Origin: Norana najaformis
Lineage: Eukaryota > Annelida > Clitellata > Crassiclitellata > Hormogastridae
DNA length: 64,000 nucleotides
Assembly: GCA_964023275.1 (NCBI GenBank)
Contig: OZ029920.1
Span: forward strand, 2,388,572-2,452,571
Direction: 5' to 3'
Part shown: positions 32,501 through 41,800 of the stretch, one piece after another
Position numbering within the stretch: the first letter of the stretch is position 1
How the letters are laid out: each line of letters starts with the position of its first letter
Program-made: the position numbers and the translations under genes
Notes under the pieces: model-generated
Told to the model about the DNA's origin: nothing
Seen by the model: the letters and a program-made list of their open reading frames with translations, nothing else
The model's database searches: none

Positions 32501-35381
32501 CGCGAGTAATAAATGCAATAATAATAATAATAATAATAATAACAACAACAACAATTATAATAGTAATAATAATGCTATTGATCATGAAAATGATAATGAT
32601 GGTGAAAGTGAAAGTGGCGATAACAATAGTGATTAGATTAAGATTAGACCATTTAAGATTTGATCATTTTGTATTAGATAGGATTGACTACAAAGTAACC
32701 AATCGTATTGGTTTGCCTTAGTTGCGGGTCAAGGGTCGGCATGTCTTCATGGGTTACCTGGACGAACCGCAGATGACGTCCGATGCCTTTGATGAGAACG
32801 GATGGTACAAGACGAGAGACCTCGGATACAAAGATGACAGCGGATACATCTGGATTACTGGAACAATAGATTGTAGGATATGAATCAGTGGATGAACAGA
32901 TGAACGGATTGATTTTTGGATGGATCGTTGTATGAATGGATGGACAGCAAGATAGATTGATTCACTGGATCATTCAGTGATTCATTGGTTTGATTGATTC
33001 AGTTATTGATTCACTCGTTGATTCGTAGATTCATTAAATGATTTGTTTATTGAATTATTCATTTATTCATTGATTGATTCATTTATTTATTCATTGATTC
33101 TTTCGTTGATTCATTGATTGATTCATTGATTCATTCATATATTCATTGAGTCATTCATTGATTCATATATTGACTCATTCATTCATTCATTTATGCATTC
33201 ATTGTCTGGAGGACGGACTGAAGGACGAATTGTATTTGTTTTCCTTCCTTCCTTCCTTCCTTTCTTCCTTCCTTCCTTCCTTCCTTCATTCCTTCCTTCC
33301 TTTCTTCCTTCCTTCCTTCCTTCTTTCCTTCCTTCCGTCCTTCCTTCCTTCCTTTAATTCTTCCTTCTTTCCTTCCATCGTTCCTTTCTTCTTTCGTTTG
33401 TTCGTTCCTTCCTTCCTTCGTTCCTTCGTTCCTTCTTTCTTTCCTTCCTTCCTTCCTTCTTTCCTTCTTTCCTTCTCTTCTTATTTCCTTCCTTCCTTCA
33501 TTTCTTCCTTCTTTCCTTTTTTTTCTTCCTTCCTTCCTTCCTTCCTTCAGTCCTTCCTTCCTTCCTTTAATTCTTCCTGCTTTCCTTCCATCGTTCCTTT
33601 CTTCTTTCGTTTGTTCGTTCCTTCCTTCCTTCGTTCCTTCGTTCCTTCGTTCCTTCGTTCCTTCGTTCCTTCGTTCCTTCTTTCTTTCCTTCCTTCCTTC
33701 CTTCTTTCCTTCCTTCCTTCTCTTCTTATTTCCTTCCTTCCTTCCTTCCTTCCTTCCTTCCTTCCTTCTTTCCTTCCTTCCTTCCTTCCTTCTTTCCTTC
33801 CTTCCGTCCTTCTTTCCTTCCTTTAATTCTTCCTTCTTTCCTTCCATCGTTCCTTTCTTCTTTCGTTTGTTCGTTCCTTCCTTCCTTCCTTCTTTCATTC
33901 CTTACTTCCTTCCTTCCTTCTATCCGTCCAGTTGATTATGTTGTAGCGCTGATTTGGTTGGCTGATGGGAGAGCGGTTGCTCCCGCTCCAATAGAGATGG
34001 CCGTCAGGGACCGTCTGCCGTTTCTGGGTCACTGCATCGCCTACGGAAGCGGAAGACCCTTCATCATTATGCTGCTCACGATAGACGTAATTGATATACC
34101 TGTCGTACATCCTCATTTATAGATAATTCTCTACTATGATGTGTAAACGGTAGTAGCAGGAGAATGAGTCAGAAGAAGGTGAAGAAGGGGAAGAGAAGGA
34201 AGAGGAATAAACAGAAGAGGAGGAAGGCGTAGAAGGGGGAGGAGGAAGAGAAGGAAAAGGAAGGAGGAAGAAGAAAAAGAGGAAGAAAAGGAGAAGGAGG
34301 AATAGGAAGGAAGAGGAAGAATAAGAGAAAGGAGGAGGAAGATGAGAAGGAAGAAGAGGAGAAAGAGGAGAACATGGAAGCTGAACAAGAAGAATAACAT
34401 GAGGAAGAATAGAAAGAAGAGTAAGAATAGAGGAAACTAAGGAGAAAAAGAAGAGGAGGAGGAGTACGACGACAGCGACGAAGATGAGCAGGAGTACTAC
34501 TATCATGCGTTTAAAGAAGGAATAGGTGTAAAGGAAGCGGAGAAAGTCAGGAAGAGGAAGACGAAGTGGAGAAGCAGCAGAAGGAAGTCTAATGGCTTGC
34601 GTGCTGAAGCGTCAGTTCCGACTCATCGGTGATCTAGTCTTGCGCGACACTCCATTCATGCATGATTTAATTCACTCACGCGTGACTTACTCCACTGTGC
34701 GTGACATATTCCAGTCATGCGTGACTTACTCTACAGGCGCAGACGGACGACGCCAACTTTCCTCTGGACGTCGTATCACCAAAGGCAGAGTTTTGGCTTC
34801 GAAAGATAAACGTCGCGATTTCCCCGATTTCGCAGATGTTGTCTAGTCTACCGAATCACCTCGTCGATGCCATTCAGGAAGTCATTAACCAGGTCAACGA
34901 GACCGTGCTTGATCGCTCGACCGCCATCCGCAGGTGGAGGCTCTTACCTCGAGACTTCAGCCATCCAACGGGAGAACTTGGTGAAAACTCATTAAGGATT
35001 GTAGACAGAGAGATAACAGACAGACAGACATAGATACACACACAGACACACAGACAGACATAGATACACACACACAACCAGACACACGATAACAGTGCCA
35101 TATAATTTATCGGTTTATTTTTACTTTTGATTGGATCGAACTGGGTCAAATGAGATAGAATGTCTGCCTTGGCCTGGCCTGGCCTGGCCTGGCTTGGCGT
35201 GAGTTGGCTTGAACTGGCCTGGACTGGTCTGGACAAGAATATAATTGATTTGATTCGGATTAGATTAGAGTCTGAATATGTGTTCTTCTTGTAACTTCTA
35301 GTTCCGACCTTTCTCATGAAGAGGGGTGTCATTCATGAACTCTACGGTTCAACGATAGACGCCATCTATGCCGAGGGCTGA
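22711..35381 (+). CDS. ACSBG-like (bubblegum) long-chain acyl-CoA synthetase, tandem copy 1, 15 exons, 701 aa
   Basis: Family role: long-chain fatty acid is adenylated with ATP and transferred to CoA, usually at membranes. Exons: 22711-22867, 23825-23986, 25435-25520, 26343-26431, 26792-26993, 27516-27617, 28379-28426, 28848-29015, 29414-29592, 30997-31184, 31970-32079, 32722-32872, 33947-34086, 34737-34980, 35302-35381. All have GT/AG borders, phases agree, and 2,106 nt give 701 aa plus TGA. Recognisable blocks: [12 protein letters not shown] (exon 4), [12 protein letters not shown] (exons 4-5), [13 protein letters not shown] (exons 7-8), [10 protein letters not shown] (454 on), [10 protein letters not shown] (exon 12), HPTGEL (exon 14). 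Unusual residues: VGRRGPSKT (267-275) where SGTTGxPKG is expected, YLPLSQ for LPLSH, SGSN for GAAP (430-433), TRD for TGD (528-530), ADGR for AGGE (553-556). The gene is intact, so catalysis is uncertain although membership is clear. The weakest donor is GTTGGC after exon 10; it is also used in copy 2. The ATG is the only start shared by both copies in the aligned 5' region. Confidence 0.9.
23300..23515 (+). repeat. SINE-F copy, intron 1 of copy 1
   Basis: AAAGCTAAGCAGCGAGAACC, GGTTCGGTTCCAGGTCGAGATCC, GACGGCTATAGAGGGTGGATGG. Same place in copy 2 at 38,025-38,215, so it predates the duplication. Its GAT-rich tail grew into a 300-bp GAT/GAC tract in both copies. Confidence 0.65.
23530..23820. 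repeat. GAT/GAC tract, end of intron 1, copy 1
   Basis: About 290 bp; copy 2 counterpart 38,235-38,600 is longer. It abuts the exon 2 acceptor, so exon 2 lacks a normal pyrimidine tract (TTGTTGTTGCTGGTTAG). Confidence 0.85.
23998..24175. repeat. (ATT)n(ACT)n(TG)n compound microsatellite, intron 2, copy 1
   Basis: ATT x10, ACT x13, then (TG) about 35 units. In copy 2 the site is (ATT)n only (38,778-38,875). Confidence 0.9.
24180..24440. other. Unassigned intron 2 sequence
   Basis: No repeat match and no convincing exon. Confidence 0.4.
24545..24890 (+). repeat. SINE-D copy, intron 2 of copy 1
   Basis: GTGGGTGAATGGTAAGGCGTCGG (A-box-like) and CCGAGTTCGATACCC (B-box). Then a TGAG run and a body ending AGGCGCACAGTAAATCC ... 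ATTTATAGGCGCGG. An extra copy of its 3' end lies at about 24,440-24,540. The copy 2 counterpart is 38,885-39,245. Confidence 0.6.
25180..25420 (+). repeat. SINE-E copy, intron 2 of copy 1
   Basis: GCGCCTCTGTGCGTAAGGATGCCGGTTCGCTCCCGGTCG (B-box GGTTCGCTCC), then TTTAAATCCCGGTCTAGCACGG, then CATTCAAACGGGCATAGATGG. Copies: 39,540-39,775 (plus), 16,110-16,300 (minus, near full), 27,775-27,885 and 42,110-42,225 (minus, partial, intron 6), 13,015-13,230 (plus, two broken pieces). Confidence 0.6.
25552..25680 (+). repeat. Repeat G end fragment (intron 3, copy 1)
   Basis: TAGCGCCGTTTTCATAACG, then AAGGCATCAGTCGATGATCGCTTCAAGTCAG: the terminal part of repeat G. Copy 2 has the counterpart at about 39,912-40,020. 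Other short copies: 20,835-20,890 (minus), 46,350-46,450 (plus). Confidence 0.6.
25790..26105 (+). repeat. GATAAGAAGTCTCATCTTATCT minisatellite, intron 3, copy 1
   Basis: About 13 copies of a 22-24 bp unit; each unit carries GATAAG ... CTTATC arms, so each can fold into a small hairpin. Copy 2 has only one or two units (40,140-40,195). Confidence 0.9.
26105..26340. repeat. (CATA)n, intron 3, copy 1
   Basis: CATACATT/CATA repeats up to the branch region of exon 4; copy 2 version 40,245-40,310. Confidence 0.85.
26500..26600. repeat. (CAT/CTC)n microsatellite, intron 4, copy 1
   Basis: ATCATC and CTCCTC runs. Copy 2 has a related run at 40,635-40,690 plus several CACTACATTAAA-like units (40,490-40,620). 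Confidence 0.85.
27000..27300. repeat. (GAAC/GAAT)n, intron 5, copy 1
   Basis: GGATGGATGG, then GAATGAACGAAC units; copy 2 equivalent 41,365-41,670. Confidence 0.85.
27618..27725. repeat. (GGAT/GGGT)n directly after exon 6, copy 1
   Basis: The 5' splice site GTATGG is itself part of the GGAT repeat. Copy 2 counterpart 41,992-42,060. Confidence 0.85.
28435..28740. repeat. Pyrimidine-rich CTCCTT tract, intron 7, copy 1
   Basis: ATCATC, then CTTCCTCCTC runs; copy 2 version 42,785-43,235 is about 150 bp longer. It ends in an ATC run just before exon 8. Confidence 0.85.
29600..30240. repeat. (ATGT)n microsatellite, intron 9, copy 1
   Basis: About 640 bp; copy 2 (45,260-45,440) has only about 180 bp. 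Confidence 0.9.
30240..30480 (+). pseudogene. CR1/L2-like LINE 3' fragment in intron 9 of ACSBG-like copy 1
   Basis: Plus strand reads [24 protein letters not shown], followed by degraded frame-shifted tail, then GCGCTCTATGAGTTACTAAATACAATACAATAC. This is a common LINE 3' end with a short repeat tail. It sits inside the ATGT microsatellite and is missing from intron 9 of copy 2. Confidence 0.6.
30735..30980. repeat. (TG/CGTG)n and (CTGT)n, end of intron 9, copy 1
   Basis: The TG-rich run occupies the place of the pyrimidine tract of exon 10. The copy 2 counterpart (45,630-45,845) has three GTTAAGTGTGTGTGTGTGTATGT repeats. Confidence 0.85.
31210..31710. repeat. (CTAGT)n to (CTTAT)n pentamer tract, intron 10, copy 1
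   Basis: About 500 bp of CTAGT, CTGTC, CTTAT pentamers right after the exon 10 donor; copy 2: 46,080-46,345. Confidence 0.9.
31715..31925. repeat. (GAT)n tract, intron 10, copy 1
   Basis: GATGAT with GACGAT interruptions. Copy 2 has a short form at 46,580-46,620. Confidence 0.85.
32373..32520 (+). repeat. SINE-A copy, intron 11 of copy 1
   Basis: GGCACGGTAGCCGATTGGATAGAGCGCTCGGCTTGTAGAG with B-box GGTTCGACGCTCC; ends in an ATA run. Matching insertion in copy 2 at 47,718-47,880. Confidence 0.65.
32900..33240. repeat. (ATTGATTC)n tract, intron 12, copy 1
   Basis: GATTCATTGATTCATT units; copy 2 equivalent 48,390-48,830 is longer. Confidence 0.85.
33240..33930. repeat. (CTTC)n with higher-order duplication, intron 12, copy 1
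   Basis: CATCGTTCCTTTCTTCTTTCGTTTGTTCGTTCC recurs at about 33,378, 33,590 and 33,846, giving a 212-256 bp higher-order unit. Copy 2 keeps only about 75 bp (48,863-48,930). Confidence 0.9.
34140..34590. repeat. (GAA/GGA)n purine tract, intron 13, copy 1
   Basis: About 450 bp of AGAAGGAGGAAG; copy 2: 49,150-49,800. Followed in both by the ATGCGTGACTTACTCCA repeat. Confidence 0.9.
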
Positions 35382-36227
35382 CGAACCAGTGACCTCCTCT
35401 ACGCTCACTCACCCCAACGCCGTCACCCAAATCACCCCCAAAACTCTCGCATCACATTCGCATATGATCCTCGGAGTTAAGCAATGTCTGAAATCAGCTG
35501 TAGAATTGTCAGAATATATCGTCTTCAACGACTTTTGTACTTCATGCATTATGTTTGCTTGTATGTGTGTAAGCATGAATTTCTGCATGTACGTATGTAT
35601 GTATGTATGCATGCATGCATGCATGCATGCATGAATGCATGTATTTGTATGTGTATTTATGTTTATTTATGTATGCATGGATGATTTTTTTATGTATGCT
35701 CTTATATACTTATGGAAGTATGATTGTTAAGTTGGTTCACCATATCTTGTTAAAGTTCCATTTTGGAACCCACTATTACTGGTCATCTACTGAAAAACTT
35801 ACAGCCAAGTTTTCTTGGGCTCGCGATGTACCACTGGCAACAACTCACAAAAATATATACATTATATCGTTCAAACTTTCTCTCTCTCCCTGTCTCTGTC
35901 TGTCTCTAAGTCTTTCTGTCTTCTTCTTTCATGTGCGTGCATCACACATATTCTTCGTATGCATGTCGATAAATGTCAGCGTCGATTCAAATCCACTCAA
36001 CAGATGTCGTGATGTGCAACGTCGAAGCCAGAGATCGTAATACACGGTGTTCACTAAAAACAAAGGTTCCAGGTCAAGATCCAAGAGTCAGGCAAGCAGA
36101 CAGTTTGGAGTTGGATCTGCAGGATAGATAAGGGGAAGGAGAGGATTCAGGATAGGATCTGCTGAAGAGACATGTTTTCAGTTTTGAGTGGTAGTCCTGC
36201 GGGAAGATTGCAAGGGGTGAAGTCTGG

Positions 36228-36420
36228 GGGCATGGTTGCCGATAGGTTAGAGCTCTCGGCTTGTATGTAGGTCACGGTAGCCGATTGGTTAGAGCGCTCG
36301 GCTTGGAACGCCGAGAGTACTGGTTACTGTGTAGGGACCTTCTGTAAGTCCCTCACTTAAAAGTGCTCCGCGCCATCGATTGATGCTTAGTCGTTACATA
36401 GTTGCGCTTAATAGATGCAG
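36228..36420 (+). repeat. SINE-A copy upstream of ACSBG-like copy 2
   Basis: Counterpart of 21,698-22,070 with two 42-bp head units; the B-box is damaged (ACTGGTTACTG; GTTCGAG deleted). Confidence 0.65.
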
Positions 36421-36543
36421 GAAAAAATGCAAGGCTTGAAATATCATATTCCGATTGACGTTCATCGCCGTCCATAGAGATGCAATTCCGAGATAGAGCC
36501 AACTTTGAAAATATAATCGTCGTTGACCCCAAGTTACGAGATC

Positions 36544-36544
<1 letters not shown>

Positions 36545-36609
<65 letters not shown>

Positions 36610-36975
36610 TCTATCTATCTCTCTCTGTCTGTCTGTCTCTCTTCTATCCTATCTCTCTCTCTCCATGTCTCTCTCCATGTCTCTCTCCATGTCTCTCTCT
36701 CCATGTCTCTCTCTCCATGTCTCTCTCCATGTCTTTCTCTCTCCATGTCTCTCTCTCCATGTCTCTCTCTCACCGTGTCTCTCTCTCCATGTCTTTCTCT
36801 CTCTCCATGTCTTTCTCTCTCTCCATGTCTCTCTCTCTATATATCTCTCCATGTCTCTCTCTCCATGTCTTTCTCTCTCTCTCCATGTCTCTCTCTCTAT
36901 ATCTCTCCATGTCTCTCTCTCCATGTCTTTCTCTCTCTCTCCCCATGTCTCTCTCTCTCTCTCCCTCTCTCTCCA
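36545..36975. repeat. CTCTCTCCATGT tract upstream of copy 2
   Basis: (CT)n, (CTGT)n, then about 18 units of 10-14 bp ending CCATGT. Copy 1 has only a short CTGT tract here (22,190-22,265). Confidence 0.9.
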
Positions 36976-37209
36976 GCTATAGTCCACAATGTTGTCATTG
37001 CACGTAGACTCAGATATTAAGAGGCATTGCATCACGTGTGTTTTTATAAATTCTTAGACAATAAGGTAGCGACGTCATAATGTACACAGAATCCACTTTG
37101 TTACTAGTTTATTTATTACGTTATTTATTACGTCACTTACCATAATACACTTTTCTGTTTGTTTTCGATTTTAAGAAAATCGCCGGAGAACCGACAAAAA
37201 GCTTCACAA

Positions 37210-37402
37210 AGAGTTGTAATTTACTGCGATTAAATATAATTAAATATAATCTCGACAACACATTCCACGTTTAACTATATGTCGACGTTGCTTACAAAGT
37301 TTAAAGGATTTACAGCTGTCTGTGACAAGTTTTGACGAATTATTTTGTAACGTGCGACGCGATCGTTGGTTTCAATCTCAGTTGGTGTTATACTGAGCTG
37401 AG
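37210..37402 (+). promoter_or_regulatory. Conserved 5' flank / putative core promoter of ACSBG-like copy 2
   Basis: Counterpart of the copy 1 flank. It shares the blocks TTTACAGCTGTCTGTGACAA, TGCGACGCGATC and TTGGTTTCAATCTCAGTTGG. One visible difference is GATCGTTGG against GATCATTGG. Since the duplicated unit includes this flank, both genes probably started with the same regulation. Confidence 0.4.
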
Positions 37403-38242
37403 ATGCAGAAGATGACTGCTGTACCAGACAGTCCGAACAAGCCAGTAACAGATGTTCCTGACTCTATAAGGGAGAGGTTCTTCGGAACTGGGGAACGATC
37501 GCCGGAACCGAAAGTCGTGCAAGCCACCAACAAGCAGAGGAAAAGCATAGCTAGAGCACGTAAGACACAGTCAATTGTCATCGTAATCGTAAACACGAAA
37601 TTTCTAAAGCGCTACTTAAAAGCTAAGTGCAGGGCACTAGCTTATTCATGAGCGCTACTTCAAGTCAGAGGGATTGTTCAAAGATGCCATGTCAAGAACG
37701 TAGTCTGGTTCCTAGAAGAACGGAAAGAGAAGGGTAATCGTGAACTTCGTAATCGCAATCTCGAAAATTTATAAAGCGCTACTTATGAAGTTAAGCGCAG
37801 GGCACCAACTTATTCGTGAGCGCTGCGTCAAGTCAGAAGGGTTGTTCAAAAATGTCATGAGAAGAACAAAATTTCGTTCCTAGATAATTGGGAAGAGTAG
37901 AGGACAGAGGGTCGTGTTTGGGTTGAGAGAAATGGGAGGCGAACAATTGGGTGGATCAGGGTAAGATTTCTAGCAAGAGAGGAGAAGCAGCTTTGAAAGG
38001 AAATCCTTAGTCCAATAATCATGATGGTAATCGTAAGCTCAACGAAAGCTAAGCGGCGAGAACCATCATATTCACAGTCAAAACAATAGGCAGGAAGGGT
38101 TCGGTTCCAGGTCAAGATCAAAGAGTGAGGGAGACAGTCAGACGGCTATAGAGGGAGGATGGTGTTTGGAATTCAACCGTAAAGTGAGACAACGGAAAGA
38201 GGAAGAAACATGGCAGTTGTAGTTGTTGTGTTGATGAACCAG

Positions 38243-38281
<39 letters not shown>

Positions 38282-38773
38282 AATAATGATGATGATGATG
38301 ATGATGGTTATGATGGTGATGATGATCATGATTATGGTGATCATGTTGAAGTTGATGATGGTGGTGGTGATGATGATGATGATGATGATCATGCTGCGGC
38401 TGCTGATAATGATGATAATGCTGATGATGATTATGAGGATGATATGATGATGAGGATGACGACGACGACGACGACGATGATGATGATGATGGTTACGATG
38501 ATGCTGATTATGCTGATGATGCTGCTGCTGCTGATGATGATGATTTTGATGATGACGATGGCAATGATGATACAGCAGTTGTGGTATTTGTTATTGCTGG
38601 TTAGATCCTAATGATCCAGTTCCGGCGGTAAGGTTTTCAACCAGTCGCGTGGATGAGCCGGTTAAGCTTCAGACGTCGGACAAGGGGGCCTTGGCTCAGA
38701 AGCCGATCACAGTCATGACGGCCTTTCAGATGACGGTCGACAGATACCATGATAACGACGCCTTCGGTGCGAC

Positions 38774-38853
<80 letters not shown>

Positions 38854-41800
38854 GTTGTTATTATTATTATTATTTCTATTCCTACTGCTGGTGGGTGAAT
38901 GGTAAGGCGTCGATTAGTGTCCCTGGACTCCGAGTTCGGTTTCCTGTATGCCAATGAATCCAATTCCTACATACACACACACACGTAGTTGAGTCTCTGG
39001 CTCTGAGTCAGTGAGTGAATGAGTCAGTGAGTGAGTCAGTGAATCGGTGAGTGAGGGCCTCGCGCTCCGTCCTCCGGAGGAACACAGCGTCGCGCGAGAG
39101 CCATCGATCCCCAAAATTTTTCAGTTTCACCCAAATGATCGCAATTATACAGACACAGTCTTGTTTTAGAGAACCAAACGAGTCCGAAGGCGCACAATAA
39201 ATCCTCCTTTGAGTCAGGCATTATTTTTAGGCGCGGTTCTGGATTAAGAGTCAGGCAGGCAGACAGTCAGACGGCTATGGTGGATGGTATTTGGAATTGA
39301 ACCGGAAAGTGATATAATGGGAAGATGAAGAATCAGGATATGACTTGTGGAAGAAAAGCCTACGTGTTGTAGTGCGCTTATGATAACATACAAATTAAAG
39401 AACTTCTATAGACTGATATTTTGTGAGTATTTTAAGGTGTAGGTTGAGTATTTGGGATGAATTAGGGCTTACTTTGTTAGTATTTATTGGAGATGAGTGG
39501 CAAAGAAATGCATTGTGTGTTTCTGTTGTGAAATCGTCTTGGTTAGCTACATCAGTTAAAGCTTACGTCGTGGCGCCTCTTTGCGTAAGGATGCCGGTTC
39601 GCTCCCGGTCGTAGCTTATTTCAGCAGAGATTTAAATCCCGGTCTAGCACGGTACATACACGGGAACCTAAACTGACGTGGGACCCATTCAAACGGGCAG
39701 AGGTGGTGAAGAATCCCAACCGATAAATTCATTGGAAACTGAGGAGGGTCGAGGCAATACGGTTGCTATTAAAAACGTGATCATTTATATTTTTCCAGCC
39801 GAGAAGGTAGATGGCAAGTGGCAGAAGACGAAACTGCGAGACATGTACCGAACGGTCAGGACAGTAGCCAAAGGTTTCCTTAGAGTAAGAATTTTTCTTA
39901 TCGGAAGACTTAATGCCCGAGGCATCAGTCGATGGTCGCTTCAAGTCAGAAACGCAGTCAAAATCGTAATCCGTTGGAGAAGACGTGTCTCATTACGATA
40001 GGCCAGAGGTCGGAAGTCTTATATAATCAAATACAGTACAGCTTTATTCTGAAGATGCCCCCCCTTACAAAGTCTAGAGTGCACGTTGAAGGCGGGACGC
40101 TGGAGACATTAAAAGTCACAAACAGCATGAAAAGAGTTAAGTCTTGCCTAGTCTTATCTGGACAAGATGTCTCATCTTATCTAGATAAGAAACCTTATTG
40201 AATTGTGTGTGTATTGTGTAAATACATATATTCATAAACACAAAAGACATGCATTCATACATACACACAATCATACATACATTCATACATATAAACATAC
40301 AAAATTCCATGCCTCCATCCATAGAGATATTGACACAGTTGCTGCTTATATTTTTCCAGCTGGGTCTCGGGAGATTTCACGGCGTCGGAATCATGGGCTA
40401 CAACTCCCCCGAATGGATCATCAGCTACCTGGCCGCTATATTTGCAGGGTAAGAAAGTAGCCATATCTGTCTACACCTCCTTCGATCAGCACTACATTAA
40501 ACACCACAATAGGCACCACATTAACAACTACATTAAAAAACTACATTGAAAACTACATTTAACACTACATTTAACACTGCATTAGGCACTTCAACAATTA
40601 TTATATTAAACACTACTCAAGTTTCCAAACTCACCTTCATCATCATCATCGTCATCGTCATCATCATCATCATCATCAACACCACCACCAAAACATCACC
40701 ACCATTAACATCATCATAACCGTTGTTGAGTCAGAACATAACTTGATTGCGGTTCTTCCGCGGGTACCTCTCGCCCACTTTTTGAGAGGGGCGGCATGGC
40801 TCCCTACCCCATATGCCGACGCCCTTCTACGTAATCTGCAAGAACGTATATGCATATGTACGTAAATGAATATATACATACTTACATACGTACATACTTT
40901 CATATATACATAAATGCATGCATAAATACACACACATACAACTTATATACTGCATACATACATGCTTACATACATACATACATGTATAAATATATACACA
41001 CAACATACATACATGCATACATACGTACATGTGTACACAAATGGATAGAAGACTATGTCTGTTGCATAGGAAAGTTTCAGCACTTTTAAGGGGTCCAAAA
41101 AGGCGCTACATAAATGATTAGCTATGTGCATGCATATATATAATGCATAGGGGTGTGGCCGTGGGTATCCACTATGATCACCCGGTCGAGATGTGTGAGA
41201 AGGTCGCCTCGATGGTCCAGTGCAGCATAATTGTGGTCAACACAACCGAGGATCTGGCCAAGATCCTTCAGATCAGATCGAACCTTCCCGAACTTCTGGC
41301 CATCGTCCAGTATGATAAAACCGGATTTCAGAGGACGCACGGGGTCTACTCTGTAAGCGATTAATGAATGTGTGGATGGATGGATGGTCGAAAGAAAGAA
41401 TTAATAAACTAATGAATGAACGAACGAATGAACGAAAGAATAATGAATGAGTGAATGATTAAATGAATGAAAGAATGAATTAATTAATGTTTACGGGAGT
41501 GAACGAACGATTGAACTGACGAATAAATGAGTGGATGAATGAATGAGTCAAAGAACGAAGGCTTGAATGAGCGAACTTCTCGATGTCGCAGATAACGATC
41601 GAACGACTGAATGAGTGAACGAGTGCACGAAAGAACGAACGAACAAACGAAGAAATAAAAGAACGAATGTTTTGGAATTAGTGTTTAATGTTATGTGTGT
41701 TTAAGTTTAACCGCAGTGTTAAATGTAATGTTAAACGTAGTGTTTGATTTATGTATAGGTCTCAATGAGTTACTCTTGTCTTTGACTGGTGCTGGCCTTA

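Larger units (their letters stand above)
21440..35815 (+). repeat. Tandem segmental duplication, unit 1
   Basis: The unit begins in a CTGT-rich tract followed by TTCTTTCATGTGCGTGCATC (about 21,500) and ends after a block containing CTTGTTAAAGTTCCATTTTGG (about 35,745). It contains a SINE-like tRNA-derived repeat, about 0.6 kb upstream of the ACSBG-like gene, the whole gene and about 0.4 kb downstream. The same order occurs in unit 2. Non-repetitive intron DNA, for example the end of intron 6 (about 27,790-28,430), is nearly identical to unit 2, so duplication is fairly recent or homogenised by gene conversion. Edges are approximate. Confidence 0.85.

Noticed and set aside
33146-33898. Frames of 226 and 235 codons
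   Set aside because: (CTTC)n repeat translated as Ser-Phe-Leu-Pro or Lys-Glu-Gly-Arg; lies in intron 12.
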